Shown here one piece after another: positions 1 through 7,500 of a stretch of DNA of 7,992 nt (the first letter of the stretch is position 1; every line of letters starts with the position of its first letter). The stretch spans positions 1-7,992 of the forward strand of contig QMOC01000093.1 of assembly GCA_003648085.1 (NCBI GenBank), written 5' to 3'. Source of the DNA: Chloroflexota bacterium (lineage in GTDB: Bacteria; Chloroflexota; Anaerolineae; B4-G1). The notes below the pieces were generated by a model, which was not told the DNA's origin, ran no database searches, and saw only the letters and a program-made list of their open reading frames with translations. The translations under genes and the position numbers were made by a program.

Positions 1-1686
1 CCCGTCGCTCCCGCTGCGACACAGTCGCACCAGGGGATAAACAGCCAAAGTAGGCTGGACAGCGGTTAGCTTGTACCCCTGGACCCGGACTCCTGCGAGG
101 GCCAGTCGCAGGAGTCCATTTTGTTGTAATGGCTCCTTCGCTCTTTCCCAATGTCGGTCAAAATCCTCTAGGATTTCACCGACTGCTATTATAGCATCTA
201 TTTTCGCAGGGCGCAAGTCGGCCAGGGCTGCCTGGGCGCGATGTCTCTCGTCCAAGAACTGCTCATAGGTGATGTAGCCCTCCAGGTGGAGACGGGTGGC
301 CCGCTCCATCCGAGCGCAGATCTCCTGTTCCCGCTCTTCTAGCGCCGCCTGCTGTTCTGGCGGTATCACTATCTCCGCCACCCGCTCCCGCCAGTCTGGA
401 GGAAGACGGCACGCCAGGGAGCGGAGGAAGGCAACCACCTGGGCCTCGATCTCCTCCGCACGTAGGGTAGGTTGGTCGCACGCCTCCCGGTGTTCGATGC
501 GCGTGGCATCCCTGTAGTAGCGATAGCCCTTGCCGGTCCCCATCGCTCGCATGCGCCGTCCACAGGTGTCGCAGATCAAGAGACCTGAGAGAGGATAGAT
601 GTTGGGTTTGCCGGTTTTCCTCTGGCGGGAGCGACGGGATAGACGCCGGCGGAGTTCCCGTGCCTTCTCGAAGTCTTCTGCAGAGATCAGCGGGGCGTGT
701 TGGCCGGGGAAGAGGGCCGTGACCTGCCCCCGCTTGCGCTTGCGGCCCTGGGCGTCTTTGCCGTAGTAGGGGATGAGACCGGCGTAGAAAGGGCGCTGAA
801 GCAGGTGCCGAACGTTGTCTTTGGTGAAGCGACCGGGAGGGAAGCGACCGGGGCGGCCTTTGGTGCGAAGGTGAACCACGGTCCCATCTGGTAGCGTATG
901 CTCATAGCCGTTGAGCCGTTCGGCAATGGCGCCGTCGGAGAAGTCTCCGGTGAGATACCACCGGAAGGCCAGGCGGACGGCGACCGACTCGATGGGATGA
1001 GGCACAGGAACCTTCCCATCTCCTCGGTCGGAGCCGCCGTAGTGAGGGCAGTAGCCTCTGCCGTTGGGGTCGGTGCAGGCGGAGCAACGGCCATCACAGT
1101 AGCCCAGGGGGATGGAGCCATTGTAGAGCCCCTCGCGGGCCCGCTGGATTTTGCCCTTGCGGGTCTCCTCGCGCAGGTTGTCAATGTAGATCTCGGCCAG
1201 CATTCCCAGCACGGTCAGGGTGAGTTTGCCCCAGGGGGTGGAGAGGTCGAGGTTCTCGCGGACTGAGACAAAAGTGACGCCGGCCTCGTTGAGGGTGTCA
1301 AGAGCGATGAGGAGGCCCTTCAGGTGACGGTAGAAGCGGTCCACCTTATCCACGACGACGACGTCGAAGCAGTCGCGGCGCGCGTCGGCGAGGAGACGGT
1401 TGAAGGCTGGACGGCGGGCACCAGGTTTGGCGGAGTGGCCAGCGTCCATGTATTCGTCAACGAAGGTCCAGCCGCGATGGGCAATGAAGGCGCGGGTGGA
1501 AGTGCGCTGGGCATCGAGGGAGTGACCGGCGACCTGTTCTTCGGTTGAGACGCGAATGTAGATGACGGCGCGAAGTGGCCGGCCGATGGAGCAGTGTGGA
1601 GAGTAGATGGGATGGATATTGAGCAGACGCTGCTCTTTCAGGCCCTGAGGCTGTTCCTCGACGGGGGTATTGGTATCGGTGAGCAT
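1..1686 (-). CDS. Large serine recombinase 1 (rec1), 3' end beyond window
   Basis: This is a site-specific DNA recombinase of the large serine family, which cuts and rejoins DNA through a 5'-phosphoserine link. The reading frame is continuous for 562 codons and still open at base 1, so the C-terminus is missing. The ATG at 1686 follows AAGGAGGG (1700-1693) by 6 nt. Domains in order: an N-terminal resolvase fold at about residues 40-185, with nucleophile Ser47 in YIRVSTEEQ, the DAGHS and RRPAFNRLL segments, and DKVDRFYR (116-120) carrying the conserved Asp-Arg and Arg. A four-Cys insertion follows (Cys197, 201, 204, 213), then a recombinase DNA-binding domain (about 230-345), then a zinc ribbon (about 365-410) with Cys372, Cys375 and Cys403. 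The fourth ribbon Cys is not evident, because YYRD stands where YYRC is usual. The end is helical or coiled-coil with the usual late GVRV segment. The family is certain; whether it acts as integrase, excisionase or transposase is not visible. Confidence 0.95.
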   Translation of the reverse strand, partial: MLTDTNTPVEEQPQGLKEQRLLNIHPIYSPHCSIGRPLRAVIYIRVSTEEQVAGHSLDAQRTSTRAFIAHRGWTFVDEYMDAGHSAKPGARRPAFNRLLADARRDCFDVVVVDKVDRFYRHLKGLLIALDTLNEAGVTFVSVRENLDLSTPWGKLTLTVLGMLAEIYIDNLREETRKGKIQRAREGLYNGSIPLGYCDGRCSACTDPNGRGYCPHYGGSDRGDGKVPVPHPIESVAVRLAFRWYLTGDFSDGAIAERLNGYEHTLPDGTVVHLRTKGRPGRFPPGRFTKDNVRHLLQRPFYAGLIPYYGKDAQGRKRKRGQVTALFPGQHAPLISAEDFEKARELRRRLSRRSRQRKTGKPNIYPLSGLLICDTCGRRMRAMGTGKGYRYYRDATRIEHREACDQPTLRAEEIEAQVVAFLRSLACRLPPDWRERVAEIVIPPEQQAALEEREQEICARMERATRLHLEGYITYEQFLDERHRAQAALADLRPAKIDAIIAVGEILEDFDRHWERAKEPLQQNGLLRLALAGVRVQGYKLTAVQPTLAVYPLVRLCRSGSDG

Positions 1687-1745
1687 GGGATGCCCTCCTT
1701 GTGAAGTGATGGTGTGAGGGACAGTATACCACAAGCGGAGGAAAG
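1687..1745. promoter_or_regulatory. Divergent intergenic region, rec1 / HTH regulator
   Basis: These 59 bp separate the rec1 start from the regulator start and must carry translation signals for both, and probably promoters. Shine-Dalgarno sequences are clear on each strand: AAGGAGGG at 1700-1693 for rec1 and GGAGG at 1737-1741 for the regulator. On the minus strand TATACT (1728-1723) is a good -10 candidate about 37 nt from the rec1 ATG, but I see no matching -35. On the plus strand TTGTGA (1699-1704) could be a -35, with only poor -10 matches. A regulator bound here could control both genes; that is inference. Confidence 0.35.
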
Positions 1746-2156
1746 ATGGCGAGAGGGTATGATCCCACGCGGCTGGTAGCAACACTGGAGAGGCTGCTGG
1801 CGGAGCGGAACGAGAGTTACCGAGAGGCATCGCTGCGGGCCGGGCTGGATCACGGAGCGGTGCGACGGTATGTGCGCGATGGGCGGCGGCCGAGCCGGGA
1901 TTCACTGCTGGCGCTGGCAGACCATTTCGGGGTAAATCCCAACGATCTGCTCGTGCTGGCCGGATACCCGCCGATGCAGATGTTTGAGCGAGAGCCGGCG
2001 GATTTGAACCAGCTATCTCCGGATGTGCGGTCGGTGGTGGAAGATCTGGAGCGGATCGGCGACCCAGTGCTGCGGCGACGGCTGGCGGAGGCGATCCGGC
2101 TGCTGATAGGGGGGTATCTGGAAGAGACAAGGTCTGGTGATGAGGACACCGCTTGA
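1746..2156 (+). CDS. XRE-family helix-turn-helix regulator
   Basis: This is a 136-aa cytoplasmic DNA-binding protein. Residues about 10-72 form a Cro/C1-type helix-turn-helix domain: a first helix rich in Leu and Arg, then SYREASLRAGLDHGAVRRY as the helix-turn-helix pair, then DGRRPSRDSLLALADHF and a closing NDLLVLAGY. This is the usual five-helix XRE pattern ending in 'LL.LAGY'. The tail (about 85-136) is acidic and Leu-rich, with a likely dimerising helix around 95-122 and no enzyme or protease motif. The ATG is preceded by GGAGG (1737-1741) at 4 nt. The gene diverges from rec1 by 59 bp and ends at a hairpin facing the rec2 unit. From this position it probably controls one or both recombinase units, and might act as a recombination directionality factor. 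The fold is confident; the target is unknown. Confidence 0.92.
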   Translation: MARGYDPTRLVATLERLLAERNESYREASLRAGLDHGAVRRYVRDGRRPSRDSLLALADHFGVNPNDLLVLAGYPPMQMFEREPADLNQLSPDVRSVVEDLERIGDPVLRRRLAEAIRLLIGGYLEETRSGDEDTA

Positions 2157-2189
2157 CCATTGAGCGTTTCTCCAACACTGGTTTGGATG

Positions 2190-2220
2190 AGGGGGAGGTC
2201 AGTCCGGCTGGCCTCCCCCT
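2190..2220 (+). terminator. GC-rich hairpin between convergent genes
   Basis: A strong inverted repeat lies 33 nt after the regulator stop. GGGGGAGG (2191-2198) pairs with CCTCCCCC (2212-2219), extended inward by T-G wobble, C-G, A-T and G-C pairs and outward by A2190-T2220. That gives a 13-bp stem with a 5-nt TCCGG loop. TTTCGCTT follows on the plus strand, so the U tract is short. It most likely ends the regulator transcript. The minus-strand side has no T run, so it may only weakly stop the opposing rec2 transcript. Confidence 0.7.
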
Positions 2221-2265
2221 TTCGCTTCCAATGTCGTCTCCAATGCCTGGCGATCCCTCTGGAGG

Positions 2266-2580
2266 TCAGATGATCCACTCATCCACAGTGTCGACAATGG
2301 CTCGCAATGCAGCCAAGAGCCGGTGGAGGGTGGCGCTGGGGCTGACGTTTGCGTCTCGGATGTACGGCTCGGCATCTGGCAATGGTAACAAAGGAAACAC
2401 CTCCTGGAAGCGGGCCAGTATGCTCTCAATGATGGGCTCCGCGCCCTCCTCCTCGATCAGCCTCACGTTGGCCTCCACCCACTCCCTTTCCTCAATGAAG
2501 GCCGGGTAAGGTCCTATCCCGGCGTAGACAGGGTTGGTGAGCATCTCCTTTAACACTTCGGGTGTCCACCTGGTTTTCAT
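2266..2580 (-). CDS. Small recombinase-linked protein (recombinase-domain-like)
   Basis: This is a 104-aa protein of unknown function, encoded just after rec2. I choose the ATG at 2580 because AGGAAGG (2593-2587) sits 6 nt upstream; a GTG at 2598 would add six residues but overlaps the rec2 stop and lacks this spacing. The first third (WTPEVLKEMLTNPVYAGI) resembles the part of the large-serine-recombinase DNA-binding domain that reads KDAVRAILNNPIYAKI in rec2 (residues 289-303). It is followed by an acidic stretch, FIEEREWVEANV and LIEEEGAE, then Leu-rich helices. There are no catalytic resolvase residues, no signal peptide and no cysteine. The gap to rec2 is 14 nt, so the two are almost certainly co-transcribed. 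It could be a partner of the recombinase or a diverged remnant under selection. Small proteins of this look near serine recombinases are familiar to me, but I cannot name the family. Confidence 0.75.
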   Translation of the reverse strand: MKTRWTPEVLKEMLTNPVYAGIGPYPAFIEEREWVEANVRLIEEEGAEPIIESILARFQEVFPLLPLPDAEPYIRDANVSPSATLHRLLAALRAIVDTVDEWII

Positions 2581-2594
2581 AGCACACCTTCCTT

Positions 2595-4316
2595 TCACGG
2601 GTCAGCGTTGAGCATCAGGCTTGGCGGCCTGGTGTCGCCTTCTGCCGCCAGGCGGGCGGCGGCCTCTTTCAGCAGGGCGCGAAAGGGAGGACGTGGCTCG
2701 ATCTCCTCGATTGCCTTCCCCCGCACGTAGACGCCATTGAGGATGAGACGGTAGAGGGTGTTCTTCTCCTCGTCGGTAAGGGCCTCCCAGAGAAGCGGGA
2801 GGTTGTCGAGGAGAGTCATCGCCTCCTGACCGGCGGGAGTATTCGTGGGCGTGAGAGCCGCCAGGTCCCGCCGGCAGGCGGCCCGGACGCGCTCGAACTG
2901 CTCGCGTGTGTAGTCTCCCTCATCGTACAGTTCTCTCGCCCGCCGCAGCCGCTCGCGGATGAGAAACTTCTCGTACTCCATCTCGGCCACGCCCTCGTCA
3001 TAGATCAGGTAGGTCAGGACCCGCTCTCGCCACTCAGGTGGCAGACGCATTCGGGTGACCAGGGCCTGTACCTGCCCTTCCAGCCAATCGGCACGCACGT
3101 TGGGCTGGTGCCACTGATCTTTGGGGAGACGCTGCCGACATAGTTTGTCCGAGTAGTAGCGAAAGCGCCCGCCACCGGTGCTGATGCCGCGCATCGGGCT
3201 GCGGGCGTGGGCGCAGAAGACGAGGCGGGAGAGGGGATACGTGCGGGCCGGGGTGCAGAGCGACCGGGAGCGATGGTAGCGGCTGCGGCGGATGGCCTGG
3301 ACGTGCCGGAAGAGGGCCAGGTCAATGATAGCCGGGTGCTTTCCGGGGAAGAACTCCACAGGCTTGCGGCGCTTCTTGCCTTGCGCATCGCTGCCGGCGT
3401 ATGTGACGATCTTGGCATAGATGGGGTTGTTAAGGATGGCGCGGACGGCATCCTTGTCGAAGGGCTGAGGGGGACAGATGCCGGGACGGCCTTTGGTGCG
3501 GAAGCGCACCTCGGTGCCATCGGGAAGGGTGAAGATCTCAGTGTTAAGGCGTCGTGCGATGTCGGAGTCGGAGTAGCGGCCGGTGGCGTACCACTCGAAC
3601 ATGAGGCGGACGGCGTGGGATTCGACGGGATGGAGGACGCGGATCTTCCCGTCGCCCCGGTCGGGCCTGCCATAGCAGGGGCAGTAGTCTTTACCGTTCG
3701 GGTCGGTGCAGGAGGAGCAGTTGCCCTTGCAGTATCCCAGGCGGAAGGCACTGGAGAGACGACCATCCCTCGCCGCGTAGTAACGCTGCAGGCGAATCTC
3801 CTGAGCCAGGATGGAGGAATAGAACTCGGCCAAGGCACCCAGGACGTACAGGACCAGTTGCCCCCAGATCGTGGAGAAATCAACCCGCTCGCGCAGTGAG
3901 ATGAGTTTGACGCCGTAGTCATTGAGCAATTTGATGAACTTGAGGAGGGTGAAGAGGTTGCGGGAGATGCGGTCAATGCGGTCTACGACGACGACGTCCA
4001 CCTGTCGGCGGCGGACGAGCCGCCGAAGACGACGGAAGCCGGGCCGGTTGCCGGTGCGGCCAGATTGGGCTGGATCCGATATGATGTCGGCTTCGATCCA
4101 GTTCTGTTCCTCTATGTATTCAGCGATGCGAATCTCTTGATCCTTTATGCTCGTACCCTCTTCCAACTGCATCGGTGATGAAACACGGGTATACCCAACA
4201 GCACGGAGGACGGCGGCGCGCTTGCGCGCTCGGGAGCCAGCGAGGAGAGCACGCAGCGTCTCGGTAACAGAATCTTCGGTAGGCAAACCATCTTCAGTCG
4301 TCGGTGTTTTCATCAT
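2595..4316 (-). CDS. Large serine recombinase 2 (rec2), complete
   Basis: This is a complete 573-aa site-specific serine recombinase. The ATG at 4316 is 9 nt after AAGGAGG (4332-4326); an adjacent second ATG at 4313 is a possible alternative. The resolvase domain (about 36-185) has nucleophile Ser46 in GYTRVSS, TSIKDQ, AQSGRTGNRPGF, and DRIDRISR with Asp115, Arg116 and Arg119. The four-Cys insertion repeats that of rec1 (Cys196, 200, 203, 212, plus an extra Cys214). The recombinase DNA-binding domain spans about 228-345, including AVRAILNNPIY. The following zinc-ribbon region (about 358-415) is degenerate: only Cys368 and Cys393 remain, with His370 and His403 as possible substitutes. A helical C-terminus (about 440-573) carries the usual coiled-coil and an NGVYV segment. 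The catalytic core looks intact, so the protein should be active in strand exchange. The altered ribbon suggests different DNA recognition or partner use from rec1. It is preceded by an overlapping small ORF and followed closely by the 104-aa gene. Confidence 0.96.
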   Translation of the reverse strand: MMKTPTTEDGLPTEDSVTETLRALLAGSRARKRAAVLRAVGYTRVSSPMQLEEGTSIKDQEIRIAEYIEEQNWIEADIISDPAQSGRTGNRPGFRRLRRLVRRRQVDVVVVDRIDRISRNLFTLLKFIKLLNDYGVKLISLRERVDFSTIWGQLVLYVLGALAEFYSSILAQEIRLQRYYAARDGRLSSAFRLGYCKGNCSSCTDPNGKDYCPCYGRPDRGDGKIRVLHPVESHAVRLMFEWYATGRYSDSDIARRLNTEIFTLPDGTEVRFRTKGRPGICPPQPFDKDAVRAILNNPIYAKIVTYAGSDAQGKKRRKPVEFFPGKHPAIIDLALFRHVQAIRRSRYHRSRSLCTPARTYPLSRLVFCAHARSPMRGISTGGGRFRYYSDKLCRQRLPKDQWHQPNVRADWLEGQVQALVTRMRLPPEWRERVLTYLIYDEGVAEMEYEKFLIRERLRRARELYDEGDYTREQFERVRAACRRDLAALTPTNTPAGQEAMTLLDNLPLLWEALTDEEKNTLYRLILNGVYVRGKAIEEIEPRPPFRALLKEAAARLAAEGDTRPPSLMLNADP

Positions 4317-4473
4317 CTTCTGCTTCCTCCTTGTCGAGATTCAGGATGCGCCGGAGTACGAGCGCGAGCTCGTAGCAGAACTCGTCTACCAGGTCATCCA
4401 GGGCAGTTGACCGCTCAACTGATCTCCGGCCGCCCTGGGCGTTGACGGGGCTGGTCTCCTGTGCTATCATCAT
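4294..4473 (-). CDS. Putative 59-aa acidic protein overlapping rec2 start
   Basis: This short frame ends 23 nt inside rec2, so the two would be translationally coupled. It encodes 59 residues: an N-terminal part without clear character, an amphipathic helix reading LDDLVDEFCYELALVLRRI, and a very acidic tail (KEEAEDDENTDD). The helix-plus-acidic-tail pattern is protein-like rather than accidental, and the rec2 Shine-Dalgarno lies inside the coding tail. Against it, the tail overlaps rec2's own start region. The two candidate ATGs (4473, 4470) have only a weak AGG upstream, and they sit on the -10 of the opposing promoter. The frame stays open further upstream, antisense to the large gene, but nothing supports that extension. 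A small modulator of rec2 is one reading. I recognise no family. Confidence 0.42.
   Translation of the reverse strand: MMIAQETSPVNAQGGRRSVERSTALDDLVDEFCYELALVLRRILNLDKEEAEDDENTDD
4398..4438. promoter_or_regulatory. Nested inverted repeats in divergent region
   Basis: The inner element CAGTTGACCGCTCAACTG (4404-4421) is an 18-bp palindrome with one mismatched base pair near its centre. It is flanked by outer arms CCAGGG (4398-4403) and CCCTGG (4433-4438), with 11 unpaired bases on one side. The inner element has the size and symmetry of an operator for a dimeric regulator. In a leftward transcript the whole block could fold as a stacked hairpin ahead of rec2. It also falls inside the 59-aa ORF. 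A role as operator, leader structure or recombination site cannot be told apart from sequence alone. Confidence 0.4.
4442..4470 (+). promoter_or_regulatory. Sigma-70-type promoter of the 1071-aa gene
   Basis: TTGACG (4442-4447) and TATCAT (4465-4470) each match the consensus at 5 of 6 positions and are separated by exactly 17 bp. Transcription would begin near 4477, leaving a leader of roughly 55 nt before the ATG at 4533. This rules out the in-frame GTG at 4461, which lies inside the promoter. The operator-like palindrome ends 20 bp upstream of the -35. Confidence 0.65.
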
Positions 4474-4498
4474 ACTGGACCTGGTCATCTGGACGCAA
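4469..4498 (-). promoter_or_regulatory. Possible leftward promoter of the rec2 unit
   Basis: On the minus strand TTGCGT (4498-4493) and TATGAT (4474-4469) are 18 bp apart, a 3/6 and a 5/6 match. The -10 would overlap the rightward -10 (4465-4470), giving back-to-back promoters that could compete. Transcription would start near 4462, which would exclude the ATGs of the 59-aa ORF. Another TATGAT at 4503-4498 would fit that ORF but has no -35. The choice is open. Confidence 0.25.
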
Positions 4499-4532
4499 TC
4501 ATATTGTGACAGAAAGGTTGGTCGAGGTAAAT

Positions 4533-7500
4533 ATGAAAATGTCAGAAAGAGCGCCAAGAAAAGCGCCAGAAAAAGCGCCACTCTCAAGGGAAACCCTACA
4601 GCACGTGCTGAAACAGTTGGTAAAAGGGACGTTGCCGACGCTGCCAAAGGAGTTGGAGGTATTGGTTGAGGCCTACCGGGCAAGCCAGGTATCTGACGAA
4701 TGGTGGGATGAAGAATGTGAGGAGCATCAAGTTGTTCTGGTGGCACAGGCCATAGCTGCAGTGTGGACGACACAGGTGCGGTTGCCTCTGATCCAGGAGG
4801 GAGCGGTGCCTCGGGAATGGCTGAAAGCATTAGCACCGGTAGCAGGATATCTGGAGCCGGTGATCGAGGGGTATCCACGGCGCTGGAGGCGGGAGGACGC
4901 AATCAGGTGTCTCTTCGACCAGGCATGGTTGATAAAGTGGATCGATCACAAAGAGACAGTAGAAGCAGTGGTGGCTTTTGAGCAGGAGCAGTATCAAGGA
5001 AGTAAGGTCCCCAAGAGGACCTATGATCACTGGCGGCGGTACGGCCTGTATTACTTGCTTGATGGAATTGAGAGAGCATTAGGGGAGAAGCGGGCAGGAA
5101 CGATGGATCCGGTGAGCGCTTTCGTGTTGCCGATAGAGGCGCTAGGCGTAGCCTGGGACAGCGGTGCCCGGATCATGGAGAAGCACTGGGAGCGCAGGCT
5201 CGAGACTGTACGGGTGGCTATGAAGCGAAGTTGGAGGGGAAGCGGGTGGCTGCAAGGGGCGAAGATCGTGGGGCCCCTAGTGCGACGGTTGGCGGGCCGG
5301 CCACCAGCCCGTCAGGTGAGGGAAGAAGCCGAAGAAGCGTTGCTGAATTTGCTGCCGCCAGTGAAGGGGCCGTGGAATGCCCAGCATTGGTTGGCTCAAG
5401 CGGTGGGGGAAGCCCTTCTGGCGTTAGCGCCATTGAGTGAGGGGACACTAAAACGACTGTGGTATGAGGTATACGGTCCCGGAGGTGAAGGGTGGGGGCG
5501 GCAAGAATTGCAGTTGCTGTTGGCAGCAGAGCCGGGCATAGCCCGTCGGTTGCTGGAGAATCCCGGCACGTTGAAAGAGAGATATGGCCCGCAATGGCTG
5601 TGGCACGTGGCCCGGTCGCCGGGGATAGATATGGAACTGTTGATTGGGACAGCGGAACGGTTCTACGGAGGCGAGGATGACGAGCGATGGTTGATGCGGC
5701 TCCACGCTGTCGTGGGAGCCTTGAGTACTCTGGGCACAGAGCAGGCTGCATTCCGGATGGGGGAATGGTTGGTGCGGGAAACCAACAGGACGGGAGCACA
5801 GAGGTGGGTGGACAAGAAGAGAGGGCTCGTCGTAGACGGGTTGAGCCACTGGCGCGGGGATAGTCGGAGTGTGTGGGGAGGGCTGGAGGTCGTGATGAGA
5901 CCTGGAGTGCCTCGGTGGGTATGGCAGGGATACCTGCAGGGGGCACTGAAGGCGGGTAGAGCCGATGCGGCGGCGCACCTGGCGGCGTTAGCGGAAGCGG
6001 ATGGAATGAGATGGACCAAGGAACAGTGGACGGAGGTGGTGAAGCGGCTGGGAGAATACGGCGATGAGCGAGTTGCGCCGTATCTGGCACGGTGGTGGGA
6101 TCGAGAGCGAGAGCGGTTGAAACCTGGGGAGCGTGGAGTGGTCATATGGATCGGCGAGGCTCTCTGGGGAGCGGAGGGAGATCGGGGGGTGCTGGTGCAG
6201 AGGCCGACTGACTGGCTGGTGGAGTGGCTGGAGGATGCTGAGGTAAGCGATGACTTTCGGGAGATGGTGGCCTATTGGGTGTTGCGTCCTCGGTACCCAG
6301 ATGAGAAGGTCATTCGCCTCGGACAGCGATGGCTAGAGCAAGGAGCGAGGGCAGGACGCCCGGCCATAATGCGCGCGGGGGCATATCTGACCAACGCAGC
6401 AGATGAGCATACATTGAAGGCTCTGCAAGAAGCGGAGATGGACAGGCAACCGCGGGTAGGCTCATATCTTAAGGGGCGAATGGGGCGATGGGAAGAGGTA
6501 CTTGAGGTTCTCCAAGAGCAGTTAAGTGAAAACTCACTAGCAGCATGGGATTTGGTTGAGTTGATCGGGACAGAGCGATACCAACCCGCGCTTCCGGCGC
6601 TGATAGAGTATTATCTGGATGGCGAAGAGTGGATCGCCGACGCCGGGCTGCATCGATTCGACTGGAAGGAGATAGACGCTTGCCTGGAGGCATTGTGGGA
6701 GGCACGGGGGATGACGGTGAATCACCGCGTTGCAATGCTATTGTGGAGGCTGGGGACACCGGGCGCGATGAGACAGGTATTGGAGGCCATGAAACAAGGA
6801 ATGAGAAGGCCGTATGGTACTTTCCCGCGGCACTACCGAGAGGCGGTATGGCCTCTGTTGGCAGAATTCGTAGAAGAGGAATTCGTGGAAGAGAACGAGA
6901 ACGAGAACGAGTTCAGGCGATGGGAGATATTCGGTGTGATTCAGTATTTGTGGCCGCCTGGAGAGGCATGGCCGTGGGAGGTGGCGGCCTTCTTCTTCCG
7001 GCGGCTGGACGACCGGGACCAGCATGTGAAGCAGCAAGCCCAGCGGGTGCTGGAGGCTCAAATTGGACAGGTCGAGATCCAGGCTTGGTGCGGGCGGGAG
7101 AGGGTATACCGGGATGGGCTTCGGCAGATCGCATTGGAGGGGACGAAGACGCAAAGACAGATGGCGCTCAGGTGGCTAGCCTGGATGCGTGCGGGGATCG
7201 CGCGTAGTGCGCTGGAACGGTGGGAGTTGGAGCGATTGCTAGCAGCGGAGTCCGGAGCACCATGGCCAGAAGTGTTGGCATACGTTGCGGGCCAACAGCG
7301 GCGCGATTTGCTGGACAAAGTTCGAGCAGCAGCAGCCAAAGTGAGCCAGAACGCAGAGCTTCTGAAACCGCAGGTGGTGAGAGAGGGTAGGGAGAGCAAT
7401 GCTCTCCAGGAGCGCCGTGAGGAACTTAAAAGTCTGCAAGGAAGTCTGGTGACAGCGTTGGCAATGCTGGAGGAAGATGGCGAGAAATTGGTGCAGATGG

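Noticed and set aside
687..1184. Minus-strand 165-codon frame, and plus-strand 898-1266
   Set aside because: Low-complexity Ala/Pro/Ser or Gly/Val shadow frames of the rec1 coding sequence in high-GC DNA.
1..1686. Rec1 as a broken pseudogene, since only short fragments seem open in several frames
   Set aside because: The minus-strand frame from the ATG at 1686 reads 562 codons without a stop or shift to base 1. It only lacks a stop because the window ends.
2580..2598. GTG at 2598 as start of the 104-aa protein
   Set aside because: It would overlap the rec2 stop and consume the Shine-Dalgarno that fits the ATG at 2580.
3014..3976. 320-codon minus-strand frame, and plus-strand 3207-3899 (230 codons)
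   Set aside because: Both overlap rec2 completely. Their composition (Ser/Pro/Ala-rich and Gly/Val/Ala-rich) is typical of GC-rich shadow frames, while rec2 has clear conserved motifs.
4461..4532. GTG at 4461 as start of the large protein (24 extra residues)
   Set aside because: It lies within the spacer of the promoter at 4442-4470, so a transcript from that promoter would not contain it. The ATG at 4533 has a proper ribosome site.
4294..4902. A 202-codon minus-strand protein
   Set aside because: Everything upstream of about 4473 is antisense to the 1071-aa gene and Pro/Leu/Ser-rich. Only the last 59 codons look protein-like and are kept as a tentative gene.
5218..6145. Long minus-strand frames opposite the large gene
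   Set aside because: Pro/Ser/His-rich shadows, with no start signals and no recognisable motif.
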